In this document: positions 7,955 to 16,166 of the stretch, one piece after another
How the letters are laid out: the number at the start of each line of letters is the position of its first letter
Position numbering within the stretch: position 1 is the stretch's first letter
Source of the DNA: Bradyrhizobium sp. ARR65
Lineage (GTDB): Bacteria; Pseudomonadota; Alphaproteobacteria; Rhizobiales; Xanthobacteraceae
NCBI RefSeq assembly: GCF_000472385.1
Contig: NZ_AWZU01000058.1
Coordinates: forward strand, 1-37,171
Direction of reading: 5' to 3'
DNA length: 37,171 bases
Translations under genes and position numbers: made by a program
The notes under the pieces: model-generated
What the model was told of the DNA's origin: nothing
The model's input: the letters and a program-made list of their open reading frames with translations, nothing else
The model's database searches: none

Positions 7955-9451
7955 ATGAGCTATGCGTCCTTTACCAACTTGCCGGCCTCCACCAAGTTTC
8001 CGACGCGTCCGGTCGCTGTCGGCACGGAACTCTCAGCTTCCCTCGGCAAGCGCCGGTTGACTGTCGTGCTAATATCAGCGGCAGCTATCGAATTCTTGTT
8101 CGTCGCGATCGCTGCCTATTTCGCAGCCGTGCTGTATCATCGGGTGATCCTGCTGTACTGGCCGGAATCGGCCAAGTACATTCCCGAAGCCCTCCTGATT
8201 GCCACCCTGAATCTGCTTGTTTCCATCGGGCACCGGCAATATTCCCGAATCCAGACGCAGCCCCGCCATGTTTTCTTGTGGAACGGCGTTAGCGGCGTGT
8301 TCCTCGTATTCTTCTTCTTCCTCTCAATAGTGTTCGTCCTGAAACACTCGGAAGAGTACTCGCGCGCTACGGTCATGGTCCAAGCCGCGACTGTCTGCCT
8401 AGCGGTACTCTGCACACGAACAATATGGTTCTCGTTACTGCAGCGTGCTATTGCATCGGGCGTGGTCGATGCCAGGCGCGTCATTCTTATAGGAGAGCCG
8501 AGTCACTGCTCGCATTTTGCTGCTCGCGCGATGGCTACTGGAATCCGCACCATCCGCTCGTTCAACTTTCCAGAGACCCCCACGCACTGCTCAATTCGTG
8601 CGCGCGCCGGCGCGATCCGAGCACTATCTGATTCCCGCCAACTCGTCGCGGATTGCCGGCCCCTTCGAGCGGATGACATCATCATTTTGATTTCGCAGCA
8701 GGATGTCTCCTCTGCCCTCGCGCTTGCCGGCGCCCTGTCGGATCTGCCAGTTGATGTTCACGTCGTCCCTGTGGGATCTCTTGAACTGATGGCCATGTCG
8801 CGGATAACCCAGTTCGGCAACATGGTGACGATGCGCATCCTGCAGTGCCCGCTTACACCTTTCAACCGAGCAGTCAAGCGAGCATTCGACGTCGCCGGTG
8901 CAATCATCGGCCTTATTTTTTTGAGCCCTCTCTTCGTTATCGTTTCACTCGCAATAAAGCTCGATTCCCGTGGACCCGTGCTATTCCGCCAGACGCGGCA
9001 CGGCTACAACAACGAGCCCATTCGCGTGCTGAAGTTCCGAACGATGACCGTGATGGAGGATGGCGACAATTTCAAACCAGTCACCAGACACGATCCACGT
9101 GTGACCCGTCTGGGACGCTTGCTACGCCGCACAAATATCGATGAGCTTCCGCAGTTGGTCAATGTCCTGGCCGGCGACATGTCGATCGTCGGCCCCCGTC
9201 CACATGCAACCTCGCAAAACGAGACGTTCGCCGAACTGATTTCGTCATTTTCTCGTCGCCACAACGTCAAGCCCGGCATTACGGGCTGGGCTCAGGTCAA
9301 GGGGTATCGCGGCGACACCGATACCCTCGAGAAAATGCAGCGACGCGTGGAACACGATCTATACTATATTGACCACTGGTCTTTTCTATTCGATCTCCGG
9401 ATCATCCTCCTCACGGCTTTCTCCCGGGATGTATATGTGAACGCCTATTGA
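7955..9451 (+). CDS. Polyprenyl-phosphate sugar-1-phosphate transferase (WcaJ/ExoY type)
   Basis: Membrane enzyme of about 498 residues that would start repeat-unit assembly by moving a sugar-1-phosphate from a nucleotide sugar to undecaprenyl phosphate. The N-terminal half has four or five hydrophobic segments and a CoA-binding-like Rossmann domain (ARRVILIGEPSHC). The C-terminal third is the catalytic sugar transferase domain, starting with the re-entrant helix FDVAGAIIGLIFLSPLFVIV and carrying PVLFRQTRHG, LKFRTM, RLLRRTNIDELPQL, MSIVGPRPHA and KPGITGWAQVKGYRG. ATG 7955 gives the family-typical N-terminus MSYASFTNLPAS, supported by the similar MNYAFVSNLPAL of a dead copy at 28056. An ATG at 7853 would add 34 residues without homology. 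Which sugar is used is unknown. Confidence 0.9.
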   Translation: MSYASFTNLPASTKFPTRPVAVGTELSASLGKRRLTVVLISAAAIEFLFVAIAAYFAAVLYHRVILLYWPESAKYIPEALLIATLNLLVSIGHRQYSRIQTQPRHVFLWNGVSGVFLVFFFFLSIVFVLKHSEEYSRATVMVQAATVCLAVLCTRTIWFSLLQRAIASGVVDARRVILIGEPSHCSHFAARAMATGIRTIRSFNFPETPTHCSIRARAGAIRALSDSRQLVADCRPLRADDIIILISQQDVSSALALAGALSDLPVDVHVVPVGSLELMAMSRITQFGNMVTMRILQCPLTPFNRAVKRAFDVAGAIIGLIFLSPLFVIVSLAIKLDSRGPVLFRQTRHGYNNEPIRVLKFRTMTVMEDGDNFKPVTRHDPRVTRLGRLLRRTNIDELPQLVNVLAGDMSIVGPRPHATSQNETFAELISSFSRRHNVKPGITGWAQVKGYRGDTDTLEKMQRRVEHDLYYIDHWSFLFDLRIILLTAFSRDVYVNAY

Positions 9452-10025
9452 GAATTTTGAAAGGCAAGTACTTCGTCGGCCGACAAACCACAACGTGATT
9501 AACACGATCCGCAAGTACTCCTTATCCTTCGCAGGTCCAACCCGAACGGTTATCCCGGATTAAGATGTACGGCAGACCAAGAAATTTCGCTTGAGTCTGA
9601 AACGTGCCTCCATTGACGGTCAACTCACCCCCAAACATCGCTTATGCTTTCTCTCTCGCCGACTGCTGCGATAATCGTCGGGAGTTGGCGCTTGTTTGCT
9701 GTGTGATCTAACGTGGCATTTCGTACGCGCGATAAGGTGTGCTGGCCGGGCTGCACACAGATTCATCGGAGTCATCCCAGCGGCTATGGCTGACAGCCGG
9801 GCGAGAGGTCCATGCGGAGCTTACAAACACTATACTTGTCGATGAGGCGTTTCGTGCTTAGAATATTGCTCTTGCTTGGAGCTCCGAAAACGATTTGAGC
9901 CTGCCAATCAGGATCACAGCTGCACGCCGAACGATATGTTCTCTTTGAGTGTCCATCCCCATTGGACGACACGGTGGTGGAGTCGGGATCACGGGGCCGG
10001 CTGGTCCTCCCGCGACAGGCCTCCG
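9452..10025. other. Gene-free stretch after the sugar transferase
   Basis: About 570 bases with stops in all frames and no recognised domain. It lies between the transferase and a field of transposase fragments and is probably degraded DNA from earlier insertions. Confidence 0.45.
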
Positions 10026-10190
10026 GGTAGCGCAGAGAACTGCGCCTGCATTGCTTCATTCATCGAGACCTGCAAGCTAACGGGCGTCGATCCGCAGGCC
10101 TATCTCACTGACGTGCTCACGAAGCTCGTCAACCTCTGGCCTGCAGCTCGCATCTACGATCTCACGCCGTGGGCTTGCCCGGCCGCCGCC
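10026..10190 (+). pseudogene. IS66-family transposase, C-terminal fragment
   Basis: About 55 codons read GSAENCACIASFIETCKLTG followed by VDPQAYLTDVLTKL and RIYDLTPWAC. This is the C-terminal IS66 domain (I-x-T-C-K-L-x-x-V-D-P-Q-x-Y-x-x-D-V-L). The rest of the transposase and its accessory genes are absent. The fragment ends almost exactly where a fragment of another element begins on the opposite strand, so one insertion probably cut the other. Confidence 0.85.
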
Positions 10191-10735
10191 TCGCGCACGA
10201 TGAGCGGAAGACATTCGGTCCACCCGTTGCGACATCCACCATTGTTAGCGTCTGAATGAACGCGCCGGATACGGACATTCCACCGTGCGCAACCAGATCC
10301 GCTTCGCAGTAGCCCGGCGGCGGTGATCCCAATCATTTGAACGTGCGCACGGGAAGTTCGCGCCGTACGGCAGTGGAGATCCCGCCCGTCGCCTCCGTCC
10401 GGCCGCTGCGATCTTTATGTCTGTCAGCAGGCGATCATGGTAGCCGCACTCACTCTCAAAACTAGCGCCCGCTCATCGGCAGAAAGCTTCAACCTGCCGT
10501 GCCGTTCGAGAGCCGGGGGCAAGAACGGGATCATCGCGAGCAGCCGGCTTGCTGCAGAGCCGGTCGAACGGCTGAGAGCGCCCGGATGCGTGCTTGTGAT
10601 GCCATCCCGTGACGGTGCAAAGCTCGTCAAGGATCCCTCCCTTCTCGAGCCGACCGCTCGCTCGATAACGCTCGGCAACCGCTGATGTGATCTCGCGCTT
10701 TCCGCATGCTGATCTTCGCTGCCATACCCGCCACG
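10191..10735 (-). pseudogene. ISNCY/integrase-type DDE transposase, N-terminal and core fragments
   Basis: Read on the minus strand, three pieces in shifting frames match the rhizobial integrase-like ISNCY transposases. The first is an N-terminal part, KREITSAVAERYRASGRLEKG and ILDELCTVTGWHHKHA (about 10590-10730). The second is a middle part, PALERHGRLKLSADERALVL (about 10430-10530). The third is a core part, GWTECLPLIVREA, with a frame-shifted MVDVAT just before it (about 10190-10330), where the first catalytic Asp would lie. Frame breaks and loss of the C-terminal half make it non-functional. Confidence 0.75.
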
Positions 10736-11076
10736 ACTGATGCAGCGGCGCCGCCCTAGACACGACAGGGAGGTTATGCGGTAACATTTTCAGTGAGGTT
10801 GCGGGGGCCAATTTTCCATGTCGCCCGACATTACGTCACCGCCGACGCGCCGTCCGCTCGGACGAGAAGCAGGGAGGCCGCCGTGGGTAATCCGAAAGGG
10901 TCCACACCTCGGGCGAATTCTAGATATAGTTCTCTCATCCGCATGAGCGACGGTCAGAGATGCCCAAGAAGGCGTGTCTGCAGGGACCATGCGATCCGGA
11001 CCTTTCGGGTTGCCCAGGTCACTGCGGCGGTTTTGTCCCGACAAGGCGCATTCTGCACCGAAGACAGTAATTTGGG
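10736..11076. other. Stretch upstream of the flavoprotein remnant
   Basis: About 340 bases with no supportable gene. It may include the original promoter of the flavoprotein/deacetylase genes. No motif could be assigned. Confidence 0.4.
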
Positions 11077-11688
11077 ATGAGAATGACCGCTCTGTCGGAT
11101 CTGCCGGTAGCGATCATTGGGGCAGGGCCCTTCGGTCTCTCCATCGCAGCGCATTTGCGGTCCCGCGGCATGCCATTCCGAATCTTTGGTAGGCCTATGC
11201 ACCGGTGGCGGACGCAAATGCCGGCAGGCATGTTTCTGAAGTCAGAATGGGACGCCTCAAGCCTTTCCGATCCGGCCGGACGCTACACTCTCCAGAAATT
11301 TTGCGCAGAGGCCGGGCTACCCTGCGAAAATGGGCCAATTCCTCTCGACACGTTCACCCGATACGCAACGTCATTTCAGCGGCGTCTGGTTCCCATCGTC
11401 GAGGATGTCATGGTGACATCGCTCGACAGGAGACCAGACGGATTTGAACTGAGACTTGCGAACGGCGAGCGCGTCAGGGCCAAAAGAGTTGTGATCGCGA
11501 CCGGGTTGTCACACGCCCAATATATTCTGCAGGAGTTGCCGGCGGAGTTGCGATCACACAGCAGTGCTCGCCACGACCTGAGCCAGTTCAAACATCGTAG
11601 GGGCGCAACGAGTTCGGTTGGATGGATCAGGTCCAGGAACGTGGGGCGCCGGCGCGCTGGCGCGGGTCAAGTGCGCAAATCGGATTAG
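11077..11688 (+). pseudogene. FAD/NAD(P)-dependent oxidoreductase, truncated
   Basis: The first 165 or so residues match flavoprotein monooxygenase/hydroxylase-type enzymes: a dinucleotide-binding start PVAIIGAGPFGLSIAAHL with GxGxxG, a conserved MFLKSEWDASSLSDP region, and VRAKRVVIATGLSHAQYI, the ATG motif closing the FAD domain. Family members run 350-450 residues and continue with a second GxGxxG motif after the HDLSQFK region. Here that part is missing, and residues from about 170 on are unrelated arginine-rich sequence ending at 11688. The end overlaps the region upstream of the deacetylase, so a deletion probably joined the two. Start could be ATG 11077 or 11083. What remains is unlikely to be active. 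Confidence 0.75.
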
Positions 11689-11722
11689 GCAATATGGCTT
11701 GTGGCACTTTGGCAGGGATCAA

Positions 11723-12763
11723 ATGAGGCAAGTCCTGACAACTGGGATTTTGTACGGCATGCATTGGACGGGGCTGATGGCGGTATTCCGTCAGCTATTT
11801 TCCGGACAAGCGGTCATTGTAATGTTTCATGAGATTCAGCGGGATTTCCGGCACGAGCTGATGACCGGCACATCGGTTGAACTCTTCCAGCAATGTCTGT
11901 CGTCGCTCCGACGGCAAGGATGGAAGATCGTCACACTTGATGAGTGTTTGCACGCGTTGTCCCTAGGCGACCCGAAGGCGCCCAGGTATGCGGTGATAAC
12001 GTTTGATGACGGGTATCGAGACGTCCTCTCTGTGGCGCTTCCGATCCTAGAGCAGGATAACGCGCCATTCACAGTCTATGTGCCAACCGCTGCCCCAACC
12101 CGCGCCTTGAAATCATGGTGGCTCGGAATGCGGGAAATATTTCGCCGAGCGGACCACGTCACGATTGATCCGATGGGCGTCAGGTTCGATTGTTCGGACT
12201 TTCTGAGCAAGAAGAAAGGATTGAAGGCGGTAGTTAAATGGGTCCACGAGGATTATCGTCGCGCTGCTTTGCTCGACCGTACTTTCGAGACCCACCGTAT
12301 CTCGCTATCGGCCTTGAACGCCGCATATTTTATGGACGAGCGAGAACTGCAAGCGCTGTCTCGTCATCCTCTCGCATCTATTGGAGGTCACTCCACCTCG
12401 CATGCGGCGCTTGCGACCCTTGACCCGTCCTCGGCCCGAGCCGAACTTGAGGACAATCGCATGTATCTAGAAACCCTCCTTGGATTGCCCGTTCGGCACC
12501 TGGCCTTTCCCTATGGTACCCCCGGCGCATGCGGTCCGCGCGAAGCGCACATTGCCGAGCAGGTTGGCTTTTCAACTGCGGTAACGACACGGAAGGGTCA
12601 CTTGGATGGCGCAAGTGTTAATCGTTTCTGGCTGCCCCGCATCGGGCTCGGCTGCCATCCACGAATCTCGTTTGAGGCCAACTTGAGCGGCGTCCACGTG
12701 GCGGCGCAGGCGGTTAGCAACGCCGTGTCAGTGGACCTGCCACTAAGGAGCCGTGCCAAATGA
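11723..12763 (+). CDS. CE4-type polysaccharide deacetylase (copy 1)
   Basis: About 346 residues of the NodB-homology family, metal-dependent hydrolases that remove N- or O-acetyl groups from polysaccharides. The catalytic base and metal Asp lie in TFDDGYRD (about 93-100), the metal histidines in GGHSTSH (about 221-227), and AFPYG (about 260) is the next conserved motif. An insertion of about 70 residues between the first two motifs, holding SWWLGMRE and WVHEDYRRAALL, is shared with the following paralogue. No signal peptide is evident, although the first 30 residues are moderately hydrophobic. ATG 11723 has AGGGA upstream; an ATG at 11618 would add 35 residues overlapping the flavoprotein remnant. 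Its stop overlaps the next start (ATGA), so the two are translationally coupled. Probable substrate is the locus's own polymer or its lipid-linked unit. Confidence 0.9.
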   Translation: MRQVLTTGILYGMHWTGLMAVFRQLFSGQAVIVMFHEIQRDFRHELMTGTSVELFQQCLSSLRRQGWKIVTLDECLHALSLGDPKAPRYAVITFDDGYRDVLSVALPILEQDNAPFTVYVPTAAPTRALKSWWLGMREIFRRADHVTIDPMGVRFDCSDFLSKKKGLKAVVKWVHEDYRRAALLDRTFETHRISLSALNAAYFMDERELQALSRHPLASIGGHSTSHAALATLDPSSARAELEDNRMYLETLLGLPVRHLAFPYGTPGACGPREAHIAEQVGFSTAVTTRKGHLDGASVNRFWLPRIGLGCHPRISFEANLSGVHVAAQAVSNAVSVDLPLRSRAK

Positions 12764-13782
12764 ATCCTGTTCTGAAAAGTTGCCTATTCTACGGCGCCGG
12801 CCGTGTTGGACAACTGCCCGGCTTTCGCACACTCTTCGCCGGTAGAGCAGTCATCATCGTGCATCATGAAATTCAGCGTGACTGTCCGTCCGAGTTGATG
12901 ACAGGCGCTTCGGTCTCGCTATTTGAATATTCAATCAAGTGGCTGCAGCGCGAGGGATGGTCCATCGTCAGCTTGGATAAATGTCTTCAGAAACTGGCAA
13001 CGAATGATAGATCGCGCCGGTACGCGGTTCTGACTTTCGACGACGGTTACCGCGATAATGTCTCGGTAGCACTTCCGGTCCTAGAGCGGAATAACGCGCC
13101 GTTCATGATGTACGTGCCGACGGGCGCCCCCACGCGATCCATGCAGTCGTGGTGGTTGGGCCTGCGCAAACTGTTTCTCTCGAGAGACAAGATTACAATC
13201 GATGCGCTAGGTCGCCAGTTCCACTGTTCCACTATCCGAAGCAAGATATCGGCGTTTGACGAGGTGCGCCGCTGGGTTCATCAGGATTATCGGCGCAGCG
13301 CGATGCTCGCGCCGACGTTCAAACAGAACGGGATTTCTCTGTCGGCATTGAACGACGAATATTTTTTGGACGAGCGCGAGCTTCGCAAGCTTGCGTGTCA
13401 TCCGCTCGCGTCGATCGGCGGCCACACTACGTCGCATCCGGCGCTTGCGACCCTGGATAACTCCTCAGCGCGGGCCGAATTGGCCGATAACCGCAGTTAT
13501 CTTGAGAATCTGCTCCAATTGCCCATTCGGCACGTTGCATATCCGTTTGGTACCGAGAGAGCGTGCGGTCGTCGTGAGGAGCGTTTGGCGAACGAAGTAG
13601 GCTTTCAAAGTGCGGTAACAACCCGCCAGGAGCAATTGCACGACAAGGTGAACTACTTTGCTCTCCCTAGAATCGGCGTTAACAGTCGGTCGGACTTCCG
13701 GGCTCGAATGAGCGGCATTGTTGAGGCGGCGCAGGCGCTCCGTAAGCCGAAGCAGGGTACGACTTCAGGAGTGCTGACGTGA
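12760..13782 (+). CDS. CE4-type polysaccharide deacetylase (copy 2)
   Basis: A 340-residue paralogue of the gene just upstream, sharing its whole length. It keeps TFDDGYRD (92-99), GGHTTSHPALATLD (about 220) and YPFGTERACG, so metal binding and catalysis appear intact. Start ATG 12760 overlaps the preceding stop by four bases, indicating an operon formed by tandem duplication. It ends three bases short of the end of a convergent lyase gene. A short dead third copy lies at 18350-18546 and resembles this copy more closely than copy 1. Duplicates with diverged middle regions may deacetylate different residues of the polymer; that is inference. Confidence 0.9.
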   Translation: MNPVLKSCLFYGAGRVGQLPGFRTLFAGRAVIIVHHEIQRDCPSELMTGASVSLFEYSIKWLQREGWSIVSLDKCLQKLATNDRSRRYAVLTFDDGYRDNVSVALPVLERNNAPFMMYVPTGAPTRSMQSWWLGLRKLFLSRDKITIDALGRQFHCSTIRSKISAFDEVRRWVHQDYRRSAMLAPTFKQNGISLSALNDEYFLDERELRKLACHPLASIGGHTTSHPALATLDNSSARAELADNRSYLENLLQLPIRHVAYPFGTERACGRREERLANEVGFQSAVTTRQEQLHDKVNYFALPRIGVNSRSDFRARMSGIVEAAQALRKPKQGTTSGVLT

Positions 13783-13785
13783 TGA

Positions 13786-14730
13786 TCACTCTTGGGGCAG
13801 CTCCGATGGCACGGCGGTTACCCGCAGATCTTTGTAGTTAACCGCGATCGGTTCGGCGGAGCCTCGCCCGCGATAGATACCTTGCTTCCAATAGTACGTC
13901 TCATCGGCTCCGTATCCTATCGCTCCACGATAGCTGACAATTTTGACTCCATCCCGCCAAACATTGAGGGCCCCATTCGTCATGTCGCCGAACTTGACTT
14001 GAATGCTCATAGAATAATATTGCCCTCGCTTAATAGAGCTGGGATCTGCGTAGATGTCCTTCTCCTTGCCGGGGCGATCCCGTATGATGATGTACATATG
14101 CTCGCCGTACATTGCGACGGCGAATGGAGGCGAACCCCTCGCCTTCGTTTGGTGAAATTGCCCGATGACCAGCCATGGTGAAGTATTTTTCGGTCCGGCT
14201 TCTATCATAAATCGGTAAGACACGTTTATAACTGCCCCGGATTTATAAAGTGATTGGAGGTCGATTTCGGAACGCTCAGCCCCATCGCCATTCAAGAGAT
14301 CGCTCCAAGCGGCGTTGCTCCAATGATCGCCGCTTCGTACTTCAAATCGGAGCGTGCGGGTATCCGGCGAGGTCAGGCTCCAACTTTGGTTTGCGTTCTG
14401 CACATGGGCGCGGAGTCCACCGATCATTATGGTCGAGTCATTGGCGCTTGAGAACGAGCTGATCGCCCCATCCGTTACAGTTCCGGCGGTGGCAGCGGGC
14501 TCGGCTTGTGTAAGCTCGGCCGCAGTAAAGTTGTGAGCGCCTGCGGATGACGTGCCAATAGGCGTGCTGCCTCCGCTGTTTGCGAACACGAGACCTGGGA
14601 AAGCGATGAACTCCAACGAGGCTAGCGTTATCAGTGACGACAACCTGCGTTGTCCGAACAACCTGATTGATCGGGGTAATGGGCGAGCACATTCCGTTGT
14701 CCCGCATACCCATCCACGCCTCGTTGACAT
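13786..14730 (-). CDS. Heparin-lyase-I-like polysaccharide lyase (lyase 1), secreted or anchored
   Basis: About 314 residues. The N-terminus is basic and followed by a hydrophobic stretch LSSLITLASLEFIAFPGLVF and then ANS, consistent with a signal peptide or anchor. The remainder is a jelly-roll lyase fold of the Polysacc_lyase (PF14099) type, with AERSEIDLQ, WLVIGQFHQ, AVAMYGEHMYIIIRD, LNVWRDGVKIVSY and YYWKQGIYRG. Members cleave uronic-acid-containing chains by beta-elimination. A longer frame opens at 14931, but its first 67 residues are the remnant of a different gene. ATG 14730 with AGGATAGAG upstream is the better start. It lies downstream of wecG-wecB-wecC and may trim a ManNAcA-containing polymer (inference). 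It closely resembles the protein at 36343. Confidence 0.75.
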   Translation of the reverse strand: MSTRRGWVCGTTECARPLPRSIRLFGQRRLSSLITLASLEFIAFPGLVFANSGGSTPIGTSSAGAHNFTAAELTQAEPAATAGTVTDGAISSFSSANDSTIMIGGLRAHVQNANQSWSLTSPDTRTLRFEVRSGDHWSNAAWSDLLNGDGAERSEIDLQSLYKSGAVINVSYRFMIEAGPKNTSPWLVIGQFHQTKARGSPPFAVAMYGEHMYIIIRDRPGKEKDIYADPSSIKRGQYYSMSIQVKFGDMTNGALNVWRDGVKIVSYRGAIGYGADETYYWKQGIYRGRGSAEPIAVNYKDLRVTAVPSELPQE

Positions 14731-14736
14731 ATCTCT

Positions 14737-14900
14737 ATCCTGCGATGCATGCTCGACGTTTCGAGCCGGATTAGCAATCGCGATTGCATCGGTCTTACTA
14801 TCCTTGAGCAAGTCGTTGCACCGCGTTATCGTGACGCCCGGATCCGAATAGAGGGTGGCAACTTCGCCTGAGCTGAATCCGTCGAGTTCGGTTCGAGCCT
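14737..14900 (-). pseudogene. Gfo/Idh/MocA-type sugar oxidoreductase, small fragment
   Basis: The frame upstream of the lyase start encodes VATLYSDPGVTITRCNDLLK then DSKTDAIAIANPARN. This resembles the second and third strands of the Rossmann domain of Gfo/Idh oxidoreductases (the ...DLLxDxxIDAVxIATPxxxH pattern), with the final His region lost. Only about 50 codons remain, between the wecC stop and the lyase start. In intact clusters such enzymes often accompany WecC-type dehydrogenases, for example in diacetamido-uronate pathways. It is in frame with the lyase by chance and should not be counted as part of it. Confidence 0.6.
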
Positions 14901-14903
14901 GCA

Positions 14904-16166
14904 TCATGTCCGCCGCGGCATGTCCTGCCATATGCCGCGAGTGTCGATGACGTCCAGGTGACGTCGTTCGGCCAGCGGGACCATTTTGAATTCATCATGG
15001 TCGACGAGGAGAATCGCGATCTCGCAGCTGCGCAGTGCCTCGTCGATGTTCATGAATCCGACCTGATGGTCGGCCAGCTCAGGTGGCAGGCGGCGCAGGT
15101 TTGGCTCGACAATCTTGATGCGCGCTCCGTACTTGACCGCTAGATGCAGTGCGATCTCCATCGACGGGCTCTCGCGGAGATCGTCGACGTTCGCTTTGAA
15201 GGTCAACCCGCAGCAGGCGACATTCGCATAGGGGTGGTCTTCGATGAGAGCGCAAGCCCACTCGACCACCTTCTGCGTCTTGCTAAGGTTGACTTCCCGA
15301 CTCGTGCGCATCACGCGCGTGAGCTCCGGCGCCGAATCGATGATGAACCAGGGGTCGACCGCGATGCAGTGCCCACCCACGCCCGGACCCGGCCGCAGCA
15401 CATTCACGCGGGGATGACGGTTCGCGATATCGATCACTTCCCAGACGTTGATGTCAAACCTGTCGCAGATCAGGGAGAGTTCATTCGCAAAGGCAATGTT
15501 GGTATCGCGGAACGCATTTTCGGTCAGCTTGACCAATTCAGCGGCGCGAGCCGTCGTGGCGACGCAGGCGCCACGGACGAACGACTTATAGAAGCGCTGC
15601 GCGCGTCGCGTGCATGCAGGCGTAACGCCGCCGATGCATCGGTCGTTGTTGACGAGTTCAGTCAAAATCCGACCCGGCAAGACGCGTTCGGGACAATAAG
15701 CGACGTAGATCGCCCCATTCTCCGTGCCGTTCGTGCCTATATGGAGATCCGGCCTGCGCTCACTTATCCGCCTCGCGATCCCCTCGGTGGTGCCGATCGG
15801 CGAAGTGGATTCTAGGATCACGAGATTACCCGGCGCGAGCAGGTCCAAAATGCTCTCCAGAGCGGCATTCACGCTCGACAGGTTCGGCCGGTGTTCGCAA
15901 TCGACCGGGGTCGGTACGGCTATGATGAACACGTCGGCTGGTTGCGGCTTAGCCGATGTCGTTAGCGCACCGCCCGAAACGACCTTGGAAACGAGACCGT
16001 CAAGATCGGGCTCGGAAATGTGAATGGCCGCGGAGGCCACAGTTCTAACGACGTCTTCCTTGGTATCGACGCCCAGAACCTGCATGCCGCGGCTGGCGAT
16101 CAGGGCCGCGGTCGGCAGCCCGATATACCCAATTCCAATCACTGCAACCTTCTGAAACTCAGGCAT
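14904..16166 (-). CDS. wecC: UDP-N-acetyl-D-mannosamine dehydrogenase
   Basis: A 420-residue cytoplasmic enzyme oxidising UDP-ManNAc to UDP-ManNAcA with two NAD+. The N-terminal Rossmann domain starts VAVIGIGYIGLPTAALIA. ILESTSPIGTTEGIA and YCPERVLPGR follow; ENAFRDTNIAFANELSLICD lies in the central dimer helix; the catalytic Cys is in GPGVGGHCIAVDPWF. The C-terminal UDP-binding domain has GLTFKANVDDLRESPSMEIA. The HCIAVDPWF form, rather than CxPKD, separates WecC from UDP-glucose dehydrogenases. Length is normal. It overlaps the 3' end of wecB by eight bases, so the two are coupled. An alternative substrate such as UDP-GlcNAc or UDP-GalNAc cannot be excluded, but the wecB neighbour supports ManNAc. 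Confidence 0.93.
   Translation of the reverse strand: MPEFQKVAVIGIGYIGLPTAALIASRGMQVLGVDTKEDVVRTVASAAIHISEPDLDGLVSKVVSGGALTTSAKPQPADVFIIAVPTPVDCEHRPNLSSVNAALESILDLLAPGNLVILESTSPIGTTEGIARRISERRPDLHIGTNGTENGAIYVAYCPERVLPGRILTELVNNDRCIGGVTPACTRRAQRFYKSFVRGACVATTARAAELVKLTENAFRDTNIAFANELSLICDRFDINVWEVIDIANRHPRVNVLRPGPGVGGHCIAVDPWFIIDSAPELTRVMRTSREVNLSKTQKVVEWACALIEDHPYANVACCGLTFKANVDDLRESPSMEIALHLAVKYGARIKIVEPNLRRLPPELADHQVGFMNIDEALRSCEIAILLVDHDEFKMVPLAERRHLDVIDTRGIWQDMPRRT

Noticed and set aside
14958..15815. Plus-strand frames within the dehydrogenase region
   Set aside because: Shadow frames of wecC; no independent features.
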